Assembly (NCBI RefSeq): GCF_000968685.2
Contig: NZ_LAKD02000027.1
Span: 186,001 to 250,000 of the forward strand
DNA length: 64,000 nucleotides
Source: Streptomyces antioxidans
GTDB taxonomy: Bacteria > Actinomycetota > Actinomycetes > Streptomycetales > Streptomycetaceae
Direction: 5' to 3'
Position 1 is the stretch's first letter; the number at the start of each line of letters is the position of its first letter. Of this stretch, positions 1 through 8,343 are shown piece after piece. The notes below the pieces were generated by a model. The model did no database searches, was not told where the DNA came from, and was given only the letters and a program-made list of their open reading frames with translations. A program made the translations under genes and the position numbers.

Positions 1-314
1 GACTGGGCGATGATGCCGGGCGCCAGATAGTCGATGTACGGCGTGCCGCCGGTCGGTATGGCCTTGAGCCGGGTGAAGGTCTCGCCGAAGATCAGCAGCC
101 AAAGAGCGGGCTGGACGGCCCGGGTGTACAGCTCGGTGCGGTCGTGGCGCAGCTTCTGGAGCTCGACCACGCACATCGCGACGACCCGCGTGGGCAGCAT
201 CCGCCAGCCGGTGCGGACGCGTGGCGGGGTCAGCAGTGGATCGGGGCGGCCGTCCGGTGCGGGCCCGGCGGCGTCAGCCGACCCGGGACGCGGTGCGACG
301 GGTGCTTCGGACAT
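1..314 (-). CDS. ABC-2 type transporter permease (5' part; gene runs off the window)
   Basis: This is the N-terminal part of an integral-membrane permease of the drug/daunorubicin exporter type. The ATG is at 314-312 and the reading frame continues past base 1. A basic, proline-rich cytosolic leader of about 30 residues is followed by VELQKLRHDRTELYTR and the start of the first membrane segment (PALWLLIFG), which is the usual beginning of ABC-2 permeases. Its start overlaps the 3' end of the ATPase gene by 41 bp, so the two should be co-translated and form one exporter. The substrate cannot be read from sequence. The assignment rests on only about 104 residues plus the neighbouring ATPase. 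Confidence 0.82.
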   Translation of the reverse strand, partial: MSEAPVAPRPGSADAAGPAPDGRPDPLLTPPRVRTGWRMLPTRVVAMCVVELQKLRHDRTELYTRAVQPALWLLIFGETFTRLKAIPTGGTPYIDYLAPGIIAQ

Positions 315-1128
315 CGCGGAAATCTCCTCCCTGCTCGTCGAGACCACTCCCCGCGACGTCCCGGAAGACGTCCTCCAGGGTCGGCTTCGGCTCGGCCTCG
401 CCCTCCGCCCGGCGGCGTTCGGCCAGCTCGGAGCGGAGTTCATGGGGCGTGCCGAGGGCGTGGACGCGGCCTCGGTGCATCAGCGCGACCCGGTCGCAGT
501 ACTGGTCGGCCTCGTCCATGTAGTGCGTGGTGACGAGCACGGTCATCCCGGTGGCCGCCCGCACCGCGTTGATGTGCTCCCACACGCTGGTCCGGGCGAT
601 CGGGTCCAGGCCGATCGTCGGCTCGTCCAGCATCAGCAGCCGGGGCGCGCTGACCAGCGCCTGGGCCAGCTCGAGACGGCGGATCATGCCGCCGGAGTAG
701 GTCTTGGCGAGCCGGTCGGCCGCCGCGGTGAGATCGACCGCCGCCAGCACCCGCGCCACGCGCTCGGCCCGCTCCCGCCGGGTGACGTCGAAGACGCGGG
801 CGAACAGCTCCACGTTCTCCCGGCCGGTGAGCCCGGCGTCGGCGGACAGCTGCTGCGGTACGTAGCCCAGCAGCCTGCGGACCGCCATCCGCTCCTTCGC
901 CGGGTCGTGCCCGAACACCCGCACCATGCCGACGGGGACCGGCAGCAGGGTGGTGATGCAGCGGATCGCGGTGGTCTTGCCCGCTCCATTGGGTCCGAGC
1001 AGGCCGAAGACCTCGCCCGCCCGGACCGTCAGCTCCAGGTCGTCGACGGCCGTGGTCTCCCCGAACGCGTAGCGCAGGCCGTCGCAGACGAGCGCGACCG
1101 GGGCGGTGCTCCTGGGGGCGTCGGTCAT
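274..1128 (-). CDS. ABC transporter ATP-binding protein, drug-exporter (DrrA) type
   Basis: 284-residue nucleotide-binding subunit that would power the adjacent ABC-2 permease. Walker A (GPNGAGKT) is at residues 45-52, the signature SGGM at 145-148, Walker B (LLMLDEP) at 164-170 and the switch His at about 202. The C-terminal extension after residue 215 is typical of the daunorubicin-resistance ATPase family. The ATG overlaps the stop of the MarR gene by 4 bp (ATGA), so regulator, ATPase and permease form one transcription unit. This layout (MarR, DrrA-like, DrrB-like) is a common self-regulated efflux cassette, so the operator at 1590-1610 probably controls all three. The exported compound is unknown. 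Confidence 0.9.
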   Translation of the reverse strand: MTDAPRSTAPVALVCDGLRYAFGETTAVDDLELTVRAGEVFGLLGPNGAGKTTAIRCITTLLPVPVGMVRVFGHDPAKERMAVRRLLGYVPQQLSADAGLTGRENVELFARVFDVTRRERAERVARVLAAVDLTAAADRLAKTYSGGMIRRLELAQALVSAPRLLMLDEPTIGLDPIARTSVWEHINAVRAATGMTVLVTTHYMDEADQYCDRVALMHRGRVHALGTPHELRSELAERRRAEGEAEPKPTLEDVFRDVAGSGLDEQGGDFRDVRSTRRTASRVG

Positions 1129-1580
1129 ATCCCTTCCACCTCCTCATGAAGGTTCTCGGCCAGCTTGCGCAGCGCCGGAACGGCGGCGGCAAGCGCCGCC
1201 CGTTCGCTCTCCGACAGCTTCACCACCTGCTCACGGACCAGCGCCCCGCGCCGGGCCTGCCACTCCCGCAGCCGGGCCACGGCGGCGGGGGTGGCCGTCA
1301 ACCGGGCTGAGCGCCGGTCCTCGGGGTCGGTCTCGCGGTGCAGATAGCCCGCCTTCACCAGCTGGTTGACCAGGGTGGAGACCGAGTTGCCCGCGAGGTA
1401 GAGCTCCTTGGCCGCGGCCGACACCCGGACCCCTGGCTGGGCCATGACCAGCCGCAACAGCTCCACCTGGGCACCGCGCAGCCGCGGCTCCGGCATCCCG
1501 GCCCGCAGCCGCCGCCGGATCAGCCGCTGGACGCCGCCCAGGACGTCGGCGAACGAGTCGGGGAACTCCTCTGTGGCCAT
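1125..1580 (-). CDS. MarR family transcriptional regulator
   Basis: 151-residue winged-helix protein. Residues about 35-105 carry the MarR fold, with recognition helix GNSVSTLVNQLVKAGYL and the wing DPEDRRSARLTAT, a hallmark of the family. It is the first gene of an operon with the drug-type ABC ATPase and permease and overlaps the ATPase start by 4 bp. A perfect palindrome lies 10 bp upstream of its ATG, so autorepression relieved by a small-molecule ligand is the likely mode of control. The ligand and exported drug are not identifiable. Confidence 0.9.
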   Translation of the reverse strand: MATEEFPDSFADVLGGVQRLIRRRLRAGMPEPRLRGAQVELLRLVMAQPGVRVSAAAKELYLAGNSVSTLVNQLVKAGYLHRETDPEDRRSARLTATPAAVARLREWQARRGALVREQVVKLSESERAALAAAVPALRKLAENLHEEVEGI

Positions 1581-1589
1581 GCCCCCACT

Positions 1590-1610
1590 TTACCTCTCAG
1601 TGAGAGGTAA
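1590..1610. promoter_or_regulatory. Perfect 21-bp palindrome, probable MarR operator
   Basis: Arms TTACCTCTCA and TGAGAGGTAA are exact reverse complements around a single G. The site lies 10 bp upstream of the MarR start codon, where a repressor would cover the promoter or transcription start. MarR dimers usually bind such 16-22 bp palindromes, so autoregulation of the efflux operon is inferred. Confidence 0.75.
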
Positions 1611-1671
1611 TTGCCCACCACACCAGCCCTCCCCGCCAGAGGGGGGCGGATCCCGCCGGGGAAGCCCCGGT

Positions 1672-2544
1672 TCAGCGGCGCAGCAGGCTCGCGGTGAGGC
1701 CATCGGCCACCAGCTGGAATCCCAGCACCAGCAGGGTGACGGCGGCCATCGGACCGATCGCGTACCAGGGGTTCTGCGCGAGGAAGTTCATGCTTCCCTG
1801 GAGGAGCGAGCCCAGGGAGGGGGCCGGCGGCCGGATGCCGAGGCCGACGTAACTCATGCCGCCCTCGATGAAGACCGCGGTCGACATGGACAGGGCGAAC
1901 TGGACGATCAGCGGGTCGAGGCCGTTGGGCAGGATGTGGCGCACCAGTATCCGCACCCGGCCCGAACCGATGGCCGTGGCCGCGACGACATAGTCGCGCT
2001 GGCGTTCGCCGACGACCGACGACCGGATGAGCCGGCCGAACAACGGCACGTTGACCAGCGCGATGGTCACCATGACCGCGGTGGCTCCGGAGCCGATGAT
2101 CATGGCGACGGTGACGCCCGCGATGAGCGCGGTGAACGACAGCATCACATCGAACAGCCTCTGTATGACGGTGTCGAGCCACCGGGCCAGTCCGCTCGCG
2201 AGGCCGATGAGGATCCCGGCGAGGGCACCGACCGGGACGGCGATGAGGGTGGCGAACACGTCCTGGCGCAGCCCGTACAGCACCCGGGAGAACAGGTCGC
2301 GGCCGTACTCGTCGGTGCCGAGCGGATGCGCGGCCGACGGATGGGCGAGGGCGAGCGGTCCTTGCCGAGCCGGCGAGGCGGGCGCCAGCAGCGGGGCCAG
2401 CACACCGGCCAGAACGAGCACCACGACGAGCGCGAGGCCCATGCTCAGTACCGGCCGGCGCAGCAGCCGCGACCAGCCTCCGCCACGGACGACTGCGGCG
2501 GTAGTGGCCGTCGGCGGTGTCTCGGTGGCGGCGGTGGTGGTCAT
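1672..2544 (-). CDS. Peptide/nickel-type ABC transporter permease (DppC/OppC family)
   Basis: 290-residue membrane protein. The start chosen is ATG 2544, giving the N-terminus MTTTAATE and a first membrane helix at about residues 30-55; upstream codons are translation of the DppB 3' end. The OppC N-terminal motif HPLGTDEYGRDLFSRVLYG is present, as is the cytoplasmic EAA loop that docks on the ATPase (VAATAIGSGRVRILVRHILPN). It follows the DppB gene by 2 bp. No DppD/DppF ATPase genes follow before the MarR cassette, and the partner binding protein is truncated, so this importer is probably an inactive remnant unless it borrows ATPases from elsewhere. Confidence 0.9.
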   Translation of the reverse strand: MTTTAATETPPTATTAAVVRGGGWSRLLRRPVLSMGLALVVVLVLAGVLAPLLAPASPARQGPLALAHPSAAHPLGTDEYGRDLFSRVLYGLRQDVFATLIAVPVGALAGILIGLASGLARWLDTVIQRLFDVMLSFTALIAGVTVAMIIGSGATAVMVTIALVNVPLFGRLIRSSVVGERQRDYVVAATAIGSGRVRILVRHILPNGLDPLIVQFALSMSTAVFIEGGMSYVGLGIRPPAPSLGSLLQGSMNFLAQNPWYAIGPMAAVTLLVLGFQLVADGLTASLLRR

Positions 2545-2546
2545 GC

Positions 2547-3491
2547 TCACTCCATCCTGAGTCGGGGATCGACGGCCGCGTGCAGCAGATCGGTCACGGT
2601 CTGCAGGACGACGAACACCGTGACCGTGATGAGCAGCAGGTTCTGGACGACGAAGTAGTCGCTGCTCTTGAGGGAGTCGATGATGAGCTGACCCACCCCC
2701 GGCCAGGCGAAGATGGCCTCCACCACGATCGCCCCGCCGAGCATCTGGCCGATCTGGATGCCGAGGACGGTCAGCACCGGTGGCAGGGCGTTCGGAAGCG
2801 CGTGGCACAGCACGATCCGTCGCCGCCGCAGGCCCTTCGCCGTGCCGATGCGGATGTAGTCCTCGCCGAAGACCCGCCGGATCGACGTCGACAGGAAGCG
2901 GGCGAGTACGGCGGCGGCGGGGAGGGCCAGGGCGAGGGCCGGCATGATCAGGTACTGCACCCCGATCTCCGGGTCCGCGAGCACCGAGACATGGCCGCCC
3001 GCGGGCAGGATCCGATGGGTGATGGCGAACACCATCACCAGGAGCACTCCACTGACGTACGGCGGTATCGCGAAGGCCAGTGCGGTGGCCGCGGCGGTCG
3101 CGCCACGGAGGAGGCGGCCCCTGGCCACGCCGAGGACGAGCCCGGCCAGACCGCCGAGCAGGACCGCCAGGACAACGGCGCCGAGGGTGAGTTCGAGGGG
3201 GTTGCCGAGGCCGTTGCCGATCAGGGTGGCGACCGGCACGCCCCGTACGTAGGAGTCGCCGAGGTCGCCGGTCAGCACCCCGCCGAGCCAGGTCAGGTAC
3301 TGCTGCGGCAACGGGGCGTCCAGCCCCAGCTGGTGCCGGACGGCGGACACGGTCCTGGCGGAGGCGTCCGGGCCCGCGGCGAGCACGGCGGGGTCGCCGG
3401 TCGCCAGGTGCAGCACGCCGAAGACCACGACCGACGCGATGGCGAGCACCGCGAGGGCCGAGGGGACACGCCGGAGGGCGTAGCGAAGCAT
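2547..3491 (-). CDS. Peptide/nickel-type ABC transporter permease (DppB/OppB family)
   Basis: 314-residue inner-membrane permease. Start ATG 3491 (MLRYALRRVPSA) places the first helix at residues 8-30, as is standard for DppB; the open frame upstream is not part of the gene. The periplasmic stretch LGLDAPLPQQYLTWLGGVLTGDLG and the EAA loop around YIRIGTAKGLRRRRIVLCHALPN are typical. It lies 10 bp downstream of the binding-protein remnant and 2 bp upstream of DppC, the normal binding protein-permease-permease order. The permease itself looks intact. Confidence 0.9.
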   Translation of the reverse strand: MLRYALRRVPSALAVLAIASVVVFGVLHLATGDPAVLAAGPDASARTVSAVRHQLGLDAPLPQQYLTWLGGVLTGDLGDSYVRGVPVATLIGNGLGNPLELTLGAVVLAVLLGGLAGLVLGVARGRLLRGATAAATALAFAIPPYVSGVLLVMVFAITHRILPAGGHVSVLADPEIGVQYLIMPALALALPAAAVLARFLSTSIRRVFGEDYIRIGTAKGLRRRRIVLCHALPNALPPVLTVLGIQIGQMLGGAIVVEAIFAWPGVGQLIIDSLKSSDYFVVQNLLLITVTVFVVLQTVTDLLHAAVDPRLRME

Positions 3492-3501
3492 GAGGTCCTC
3501 C

Positions 3502-4755
3502 TCATGCCAGATAGGCATGGTCGAGGTCGATGCCGTCGTACATGGTCCAGGCCAGACCTTTGAGCGACGCCTGAATGGCATACGTATGGGTGCTGTTGAT
3601 CAGGTCGATGACGAATTGCTGCTCGAGGAACAGCTGGTTGAGATCCCGGTAGGCCGTGGTCAGGGCGTCGCCCTTGCCGGTCCAGATCTCATCGGCCAGG
3701 CGGCCGTACTCGGGATCGCGGAAGTTGGACGCGTTCTGCCGGGCGTTGAACGGCCAGGCGCCCTTGACGAGGGTCGAGGGCGTCAGCTGCCCGAAGCCGT
3801 GGCCGTTCACGAACAGGCCGGGGATCTTCCCGCTGACGAACATCTTCTGGTACTCGGCGTCCTGCTTGGGCTGCAGTCGGCAGGTGAGTCCGACGTCCTC
3901 GAGGTTCGCCTGCACGATCTGGGCGATCGCGGCGTTCGTCGCGAGGGTGTTGCTGTAGTACAGGTCAACCGTGGCGTCGGCCGCACCGGACTGTCGCAGC
4001 AGGCGCTTCGCCTTCTCCGGGTTGAGCGTGTAGGCCGCTGCCCGGTCGGGGTCCCACGCGGCCGTCCCGGGTGACCACGGCAGGCTGCTCGGGCGGCCGA
4101 TGCCGCCCAGCGCCTGGGCGAGGATCCGTTCCCGGTCGATCGCCCAGGCCACCGCCTGCCGTACCCCGACCTTGTCCAGCGGGGGGACCTCGACGTTGGC
4201 ACCGATGTAGTAGGTGAGGTCGTGGGCGTCGGACTGCACGAGGCGGAACCCCGGCCGGTCGCGGATACCGGCGGCGTCCAGCGGCGACAGATCGAGGGCC
4301 AGATGCGTCTGTCCGGAGCGCAGGGAGGCCACGGCGGAGGACAACTGCGCGGCGATCGCGATCTCGATGCCGTCGAGGTAGGGGCGGCCGGGTTTCCAGT
4401 AGTGGCGGTTGCGTTTCAGCGAGATGGACGAGCCCGGCTTGTAGGAATTGACGGTGAACGGCCCGGTGCCGATGATCTCCCGTCCCGAGGCGAGCTCGGC
4501 CACCGACTCGCGGTCGATCAGGACCATCATCCCGAACATGTCCCACACATTGCCGACGGCCTTGCCGAAGCCCACCGTGACCTCGTGATCGCCGGTCCGC
4601 TCGGCCGAAGTGACCTGCTGGGCAACGGACTTGACCTGAGTGCTGGTGGTGTCCTTGGTCAGGTGGTCCAGGACGAACACGACGTCGTCGGGCCCGAAGG
4701 GGCGGCCCGAGTGGAACGTCACATCGTCGCGCAGCTGAAACACATGGGTCCGTGC
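3502..4755 (-). pseudogene. Peptide-type ABC substrate-binding protein, 5'-truncated
   Basis: The frame encodes a family-5 extracellular binding protein from the conserved block FQLRDDVTFHSGRPFGPDDVVFVLDHL to a normal C-terminus (KGLAWTMYDGIDLDHAYLA). About 90-110 residues are missing at the front, including the lipoprotein signal peptide and the first lobe of domain I. The open frame does continue upstream to about 4875, but that extension (RALAFQAAGAGGDV...) is arginine- and glycine-rich, has no signal peptide and does not resemble the family. In another frame the same DNA reads as a ROK-repressor helix-turn-helix. I therefore read the gene as a deletion remnant. It precedes the two permease genes. 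Confidence 0.75.
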
Positions 4756-4756
4756 G

Positions 4757-4844
4757 CCGCGGCGTGCACGGTGGGCCGCGACATGCCCGTGGCGTCCATC
4801 AGGTCCCCGGAGGACATCTCCGCCCGCCCCGGCAGCCTGGAAGG
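4757..4844 (-). pseudogene. Fragment of a ROK-family repressor helix-turn-helix
   Basis: Immediately upstream of the binding-protein remnant, the minus strand reads AEMSSGDLMDATGMSRPTVH (ATG at 4817) in a frame different from the binding protein. This matches the ROK repressor helix-turn-helix pattern (xxGDLMxATGxSRPTVHxxxxDL). The frame is closed upstream by TAG at 4847-4845 and downstream by TGA inside the binding-protein sequence. It appears to be an internal scrap left by a deletion that fused a ROK gene to the importer. The similarity is short, so confidence is moderate. Confidence 0.45.
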
Positions 4845-5032
4845 CTAGCGCACGCCTTAAATAAACTACTCTCATAAAAACGAACACCGCAGCTCAGACA
4901 CCGGCGCTCACCCCAGGCCCGGACGCCTCTCACAAGAACCCCACAAAGACATCTTTTACGTTCCTGTCAACGGAGACGCCACAGCTCGTAGGAGGTCGCG
5001 TCGTACACCCGCCGTGAGGAGCGAGAGGGAAC

Positions 5033-6985
5033 ATGAGCGAGATGAGCCGGCGCCACTTCCTGTACGGCGCGGTCGCGGTGGCGGCCGGTGTCACGGGCAC
5101 CGGATGCACCCCCGAGGACGAGCAGGGGAAAGGCGACCCGGGTGGCGCACCCGTCATCACCATCGACGCCCACGGGCGATCGTTCAAGGTGAGCCCGTAT
5201 ATGACCGGGGTGAACGGGGCCAAGTGGTACGACGACGCCTACGGAATGTGGGACTCGGAGCACAACCGTCCCGCCCCGGGCATCGTCGAGAAGATCAAGA
5301 GGTCCGGGGTCGGGATGATCCGCTATCCCGGTGGCACCTCGTCCAACCTCTTCAACTGGAAGGGGGCCATAGGCCCGCAAGCTGACCGGACCCGCCAGCT
5401 CGAGGGAAAGCACGGCGCCACCGTCGACAGCCGGTTCGGGCCCGACGAGTACATGGCCTTCATGCGGGAGGTTGGCGCGACGCCGCAGATCATGGCACCG
5501 TTCGCCAACTCGACCCCGGGGGAAATCGCCGACTGGGTCGCGTACATGAACGCCCCGCGAGGGACCAAGTGGGGAGACCTGCGGGCGCGGAACGGCCACC
5601 CCGAGCCCTACGGCGTGCACTACTGGGAGATCGGCAACGAGCTGTTCGGCAAGTACCAGCGCTACTGGATGAGCGCGGACGACGACAAGGCCATGCGGCA
5701 GTACGCCTTCGGCGGCACCCAGCGGCAGAAGCGCCAGCACGTCGGAACGCCCACCGACCACCGGCCCACCGCCTCGGTCAGCAACGGCCAGCCGAACCAG
5801 ACCTTCACCGTCTGGTACCCACCCGTCGTCCCCAAGAGCCAGACCATCCGCGTCGGCGACACCACATGGCACGGCGTCGCCAACCTCGGCTCGGCGGGGG
5901 CCGACGACCCCGTATACACCTTCGACCCGAGCAGCGGCACGATCCACTTCGGCGACGGCCGACACGGGAAGATTCCCCAGAAGGGCTTGAAGATCACCGC
6001 CGACTACGACTCCGGTCCCCACGCCGGATTCGTCGACTACTACACCAAGATGAAGGCGGTCGATCCCACGATCGACGTGCTCGCCGTCTGGGCGCCCATC
6101 GAGGCGGGGAAGCTCGCGGCCGGGAAGGGCTTCCCCGAACTCCTCGCCGAGCACGGCCACGCCGACAAGTACGACGGCATGGCCATCCACCCCTACACCA
6201 ACTTCTCACGGGATCTGAAAGCCACCGGCTTCCCGGACAAGCGGGCCGGACACGACTACCAGATGCTCGGCGAAGCGGCCGCCGCCAAGATGGTCTCCGA
6301 CCTCACCGCGCAGCTACACGAACACGGCAAGGACGGCGCTTACGTCGCGGTGTCCGAGTGCGGCGCCCTCTTCTTCGGAGGAGAGCGCGACTCCGACGAC
6401 TATCCCCAGTTCTCCTACGCCATGTCGCACGCGCTCTACATGGCGTCGCAGTGGGCCCGGTTCGCCGACCTCGGCGTCCGCTGGACCGCGAGCAACGATC
6501 TGATCGGGGAGAAGCCGGGACTCTCCCGGACACTCTTCGGCGGCGCACCCGGCTTCGTGCGTACCCCCGACGCGATCGTGCGCGAGCAGCTCAGCGACTT
6601 CTTCCACGGCGGCGGACACGTCGTGGACAGCGAAGTGAGGAGCAACGCCGAGGTCTCCACCCGGGAGACACCGCTGGGCTCGTCGTATGAAGCGCTGGTC
6701 ACCACCGCCGCTGTCGACAAGGACGGAGCACTCAGCGTCCTCGTCGTCAACCGCTCACCGGGCAAGGACATCACGTCCCGGGTCGAGCTGGGGAATTTCC
6801 AACACGCCGATACGGCCGACGTGTCCGTGGTGGCGGGCACGGCCTACGACGGTTTCAACAGCGGCGACCACCCCGACGCCGTCACGATCAAGAAGTCCCA
6901 CGCCACGGCGAAGGGCGACTCACTGAACTGGACCTTCGCGGCACACTCGGTCACGCTCCTGCGCTTCCCACCAGAACGTCCGTAG
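5033..6985 (+). CDS. Secreted clan-A glycoside hydrolase, alpha-L-arabinofuranosidase (GH51)-like
   Basis: 650 residues. The N-terminus MSRRHFLYG is a twin-arginine signal followed by a hydrophobic stretch and Cys25, so export by Tat, possibly as a lipoprotein, is likely. The (beta/alpha)8 part shows MIRYPGG near 95-101 and WEIGNE at 198-203, whose last Glu (203) is the expected acid/base. SECGALFF has Glu442 as the likely nucleophile. Residues about 231-332 form an insert with repeated beta motifs (TFDPSSGTIHFGDGRHGKIP) that interrupts the barrel. A beta-rich C-terminal domain follows. The RBS is GAGAGGGA at 5023-5030. The gene is followed after 10 bp by a DUF6924-like gene. The exact glycosidic specificity is uncertain. 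Confidence 0.75.
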   Translation: MSEMSRRHFLYGAVAVAAGVTGTGCTPEDEQGKGDPGGAPVITIDAHGRSFKVSPYMTGVNGAKWYDDAYGMWDSEHNRPAPGIVEKIKRSGVGMIRYPGGTSSNLFNWKGAIGPQADRTRQLEGKHGATVDSRFGPDEYMAFMREVGATPQIMAPFANSTPGEIADWVAYMNAPRGTKWGDLRARNGHPEPYGVHYWEIGNELFGKYQRYWMSADDDKAMRQYAFGGTQRQKRQHVGTPTDHRPTASVSNGQPNQTFTVWYPPVVPKSQTIRVGDTTWHGVANLGSAGADDPVYTFDPSSGTIHFGDGRHGKIPQKGLKITADYDSGPHAGFVDYYTKMKAVDPTIDVLAVWAPIEAGKLAAGKGFPELLAEHGHADKYDGMAIHPYTNFSRDLKATGFPDKRAGHDYQMLGEAAAAKMVSDLTAQLHEHGKDGAYVAVSECGALFFGGERDSDDYPQFSYAMSHALYMASQWARFADLGVRWTASNDLIGEKPGLSRTLFGGAPGFVRTPDAIVREQLSDFFHGGGHVVDSEVRSNAEVSTRETPLGSSYEALVTTAAVDKDGALSVLVVNRSPGKDITSRVELGNFQHADTADVSVVAGTAYDGFNSGDHPDAVTIKKSHATAKGDSLNWTFAAHSVTLLRFPPERP

Positions 6986-6995
6986 AGGATTTCCC

Positions 6996-7466
6996 ATGTC
7001 CCATCCCTCCATGCTCCCGGCCACCGACTCCACGCATCGGGACTTCGAGTCCGAAGCCCTCGTCGTGCGCACGGACCATTCGGACGCCGAAGCATGGCGG
7101 GCCGTCGTCGACCTGCTCGATCAACCCGACCGCAACGGGTTCGAGGTGCGCACCTTCCTGGTGGACAACCCCTCGTTCACCGGGGCGAGTCCGGATGATG
7201 TGCTCTCCGCTGTCGCCGCCTCCGAGCCAGCGCTCGAGGTCGTGTTCCTGGCCGACGCCGCCACCATGACGGGTGAGCACACCCTGCTCGCGGTGTCGAC
7301 CAGGAGCCAGGAGCTGGAGGAGGGCGACATGGAGCTCTCCCGCGAGTTCCGTCTCCTGCCCCCGGACGTCAATCCGATGCATGTGAACCTGGCCATCGGA
7401 CACATGGACTTCTGGGAGTTCGCGTATCACGCGTCACTCGCCGCGGACGGCATCCTCCGCCTGTGA
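6996..7466 (+). CDS. DUF6924-like protein
   Basis: 156-residue soluble protein without a signal peptide. Its pattern matches the DUF6924 family as I know it: an N-terminal ALVVRTDHSDAEAWRAVVDLL, a middle FLVDNPSFTGASPDDVL, the strand VVFLADAATMTGEHTLLAV, and a C-terminal NLAIGHMDFWEFA that corresponds to the family's LSLANMDFEEFA ending. The function of the family is unknown. It starts 10 bp after the hydrolase gene, so the two are probably co-transcribed, and it ends at a hairpin terminator. The hydrolase is predicted to be exported while this protein is cytosolic, so a direct functional link is not evident. Confidence 0.7.
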   Translation: MSHPSMLPATDSTHRDFESEALVVRTDHSDAEAWRAVVDLLDQPDRNGFEVRTFLVDNPSFTGASPDDVLSAVAASEPALEVVFLADAATMTGEHTLLAVSTRSQELEEGDMELSREFRLLPPDVNPMHVNLAIGHMDFWEFAYHASLAADGILRL

Positions 7467-7474
7467 TCGCGTAC

Positions 7475-7494
7475 GCCGCCCCTCGCGGGGCGGC
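7475..7494 (+). terminator. Hairpin terminator after the hydrolase/DUF6924 pair
   Basis: GCCGCCCC and GGGGCGGC form an 8-bp perfect stem with the 4-base loop TCGC, starting 9 bases after the stop codon. There is no long T-run, as is common in Streptomyces. Confidence 0.7.
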
Positions 7495-7529
7495 CTGTGT
7501 TACGGCCATGGGTCATATCCATCCAACGT

Positions 7530-7543
7530 ATTGACATATCAAT
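7530..7543. promoter_or_regulatory. Palindrome over a -35 element, probable GntR operator
   Basis: ATTGA and TCAAT form an inverted repeat around CATA. The left arm overlaps TTGACA at 7531-7536, a consensus -35 box. The start codon of the GntR gene is only 30 bp beyond TTGACA and no Shine-Dalgarno sequence is visible, so the transcript may be leaderless. A GntR dimer bound here would block RNA polymerase; autoregulation is inferred. Confidence 0.5.
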
Positions 7544-7565
7544 TGGGTGAGATCACTCTCTTCGC

Positions 7566-8297
7566 ATGACCGAACGTGACCTCCCGCTGTACGAGCAGAT
7601 CCGCCGGGAGCTGGAGGGCAACATCCGGGACGGCCGGTGGCAGCCCGGGACCCGGGTGCCCACCGAGGCCGAGCTCGGGGAACAGTTCGGTGTCTCGCGG
7701 ATCACCGTGCAGCGCGCGCTGCGCGAGCTCGCGGACGCCGGGCTGGTCGTCCGGTACCGCAGGCACGGCACGTTCGTCGCACAGACCACCGATGAGGAGA
7801 ACCTGCTGCGCTCGGCGGGCGTGCTGACCAGCGGTCCCGAAACCCACGGCGACCACCGGGTGATCAGCGCCAAGGTGCTGCCCTCGGGCGGCGCGGCCCT
7901 GCGGCTGCCGGGCCTGGACGACAATGACGCCGTCGTACAGCTCGACCGCCATAAGCTCAGCCCCGACGGCAGTCGCGTGACCAGCACGGAGCTCGCCGTG
8001 CTGCCCTTCCGATTCGCCCCCGACCTGCTCGACCAGGATCTGGTCACCATCACGAGCCATATGTACCTCCGCGACCGCGGGGTGCCACTGCTGCGCTCGC
8101 GGCTCTATGTGGAGCCGTACGCCCTGGACGAGGAGCACGCCGGGCTCTTCGGTCTGAAGCCGGGCACCGCGGTCTTCCGCTGGCTGCGGGTCACCTGGGC
8201 GGAGAACGACGAAGTGGTCGAACACCTCCGAATCATCCTGCCGACCGACACATCCCGCTTCTACGTGGAGACCTCGCTCCAAGGCCCCCTCCGCTGA
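7566..8297 (+). CDS. GntR family regulator with UTRA ligand-binding domain (HutC subfamily)
   Basis: 243 residues. The N-terminal winged helix (about 5-72) reads LYEQIRRELEGNIRDGRWQPGTRVPTEAELGEQFGVSRITVQRAL, a near-perfect GntR pattern. The UTRA fold follows at about 95-238, ending in VEHLRIILPTDTSRFYVET. It lies 46 bp before the binding-protein gene and is oriented with the transporter, so it probably senses the imported substrate or a derivative and controls the whole operon to 13559. HutC-type regulators typically repress uptake or catabolic operons until ligand binds. The ligand is unknown. Confidence 0.92.
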   Translation: MTERDLPLYEQIRRELEGNIRDGRWQPGTRVPTEAELGEQFGVSRITVQRALRELADAGLVVRYRRHGTFVAQTTDEENLLRSAGVLTSGPETHGDHRVISAKVLPSGGAALRLPGLDDNDAVVQLDRHKLSPDGSRVTSTELAVLPFRFAPDLLDQDLVTITSHMYLRDRGVPLLRSRLYVEPYALDEEHAGLFGLKPGTAVFRWLRVTWAENDEVVEHLRIILPTDTSRFYVETSLQGPLR

Positions 8298-8343
8298 CTT
8301 CTGTTCGCCCCGGCACTTCCCTCTCCTATCGCAGGAGGTAGCC

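Noticed and set aside
1408..3563. Long plus-strand open frames opposite the MarR and Dpp permease genes
   Set aside because: They are rich in Arg, Gly, His and Pro, lack recognisable domains and mirror the high third-position GC of the true minus-strand genes.
4756..4875. A full-length 461-residue binding protein starting at 4887 or 4875
   Set aside because: The first 45-50 residues have no signal peptide and no family similarity, and overlap a ROK-like motif in another frame.
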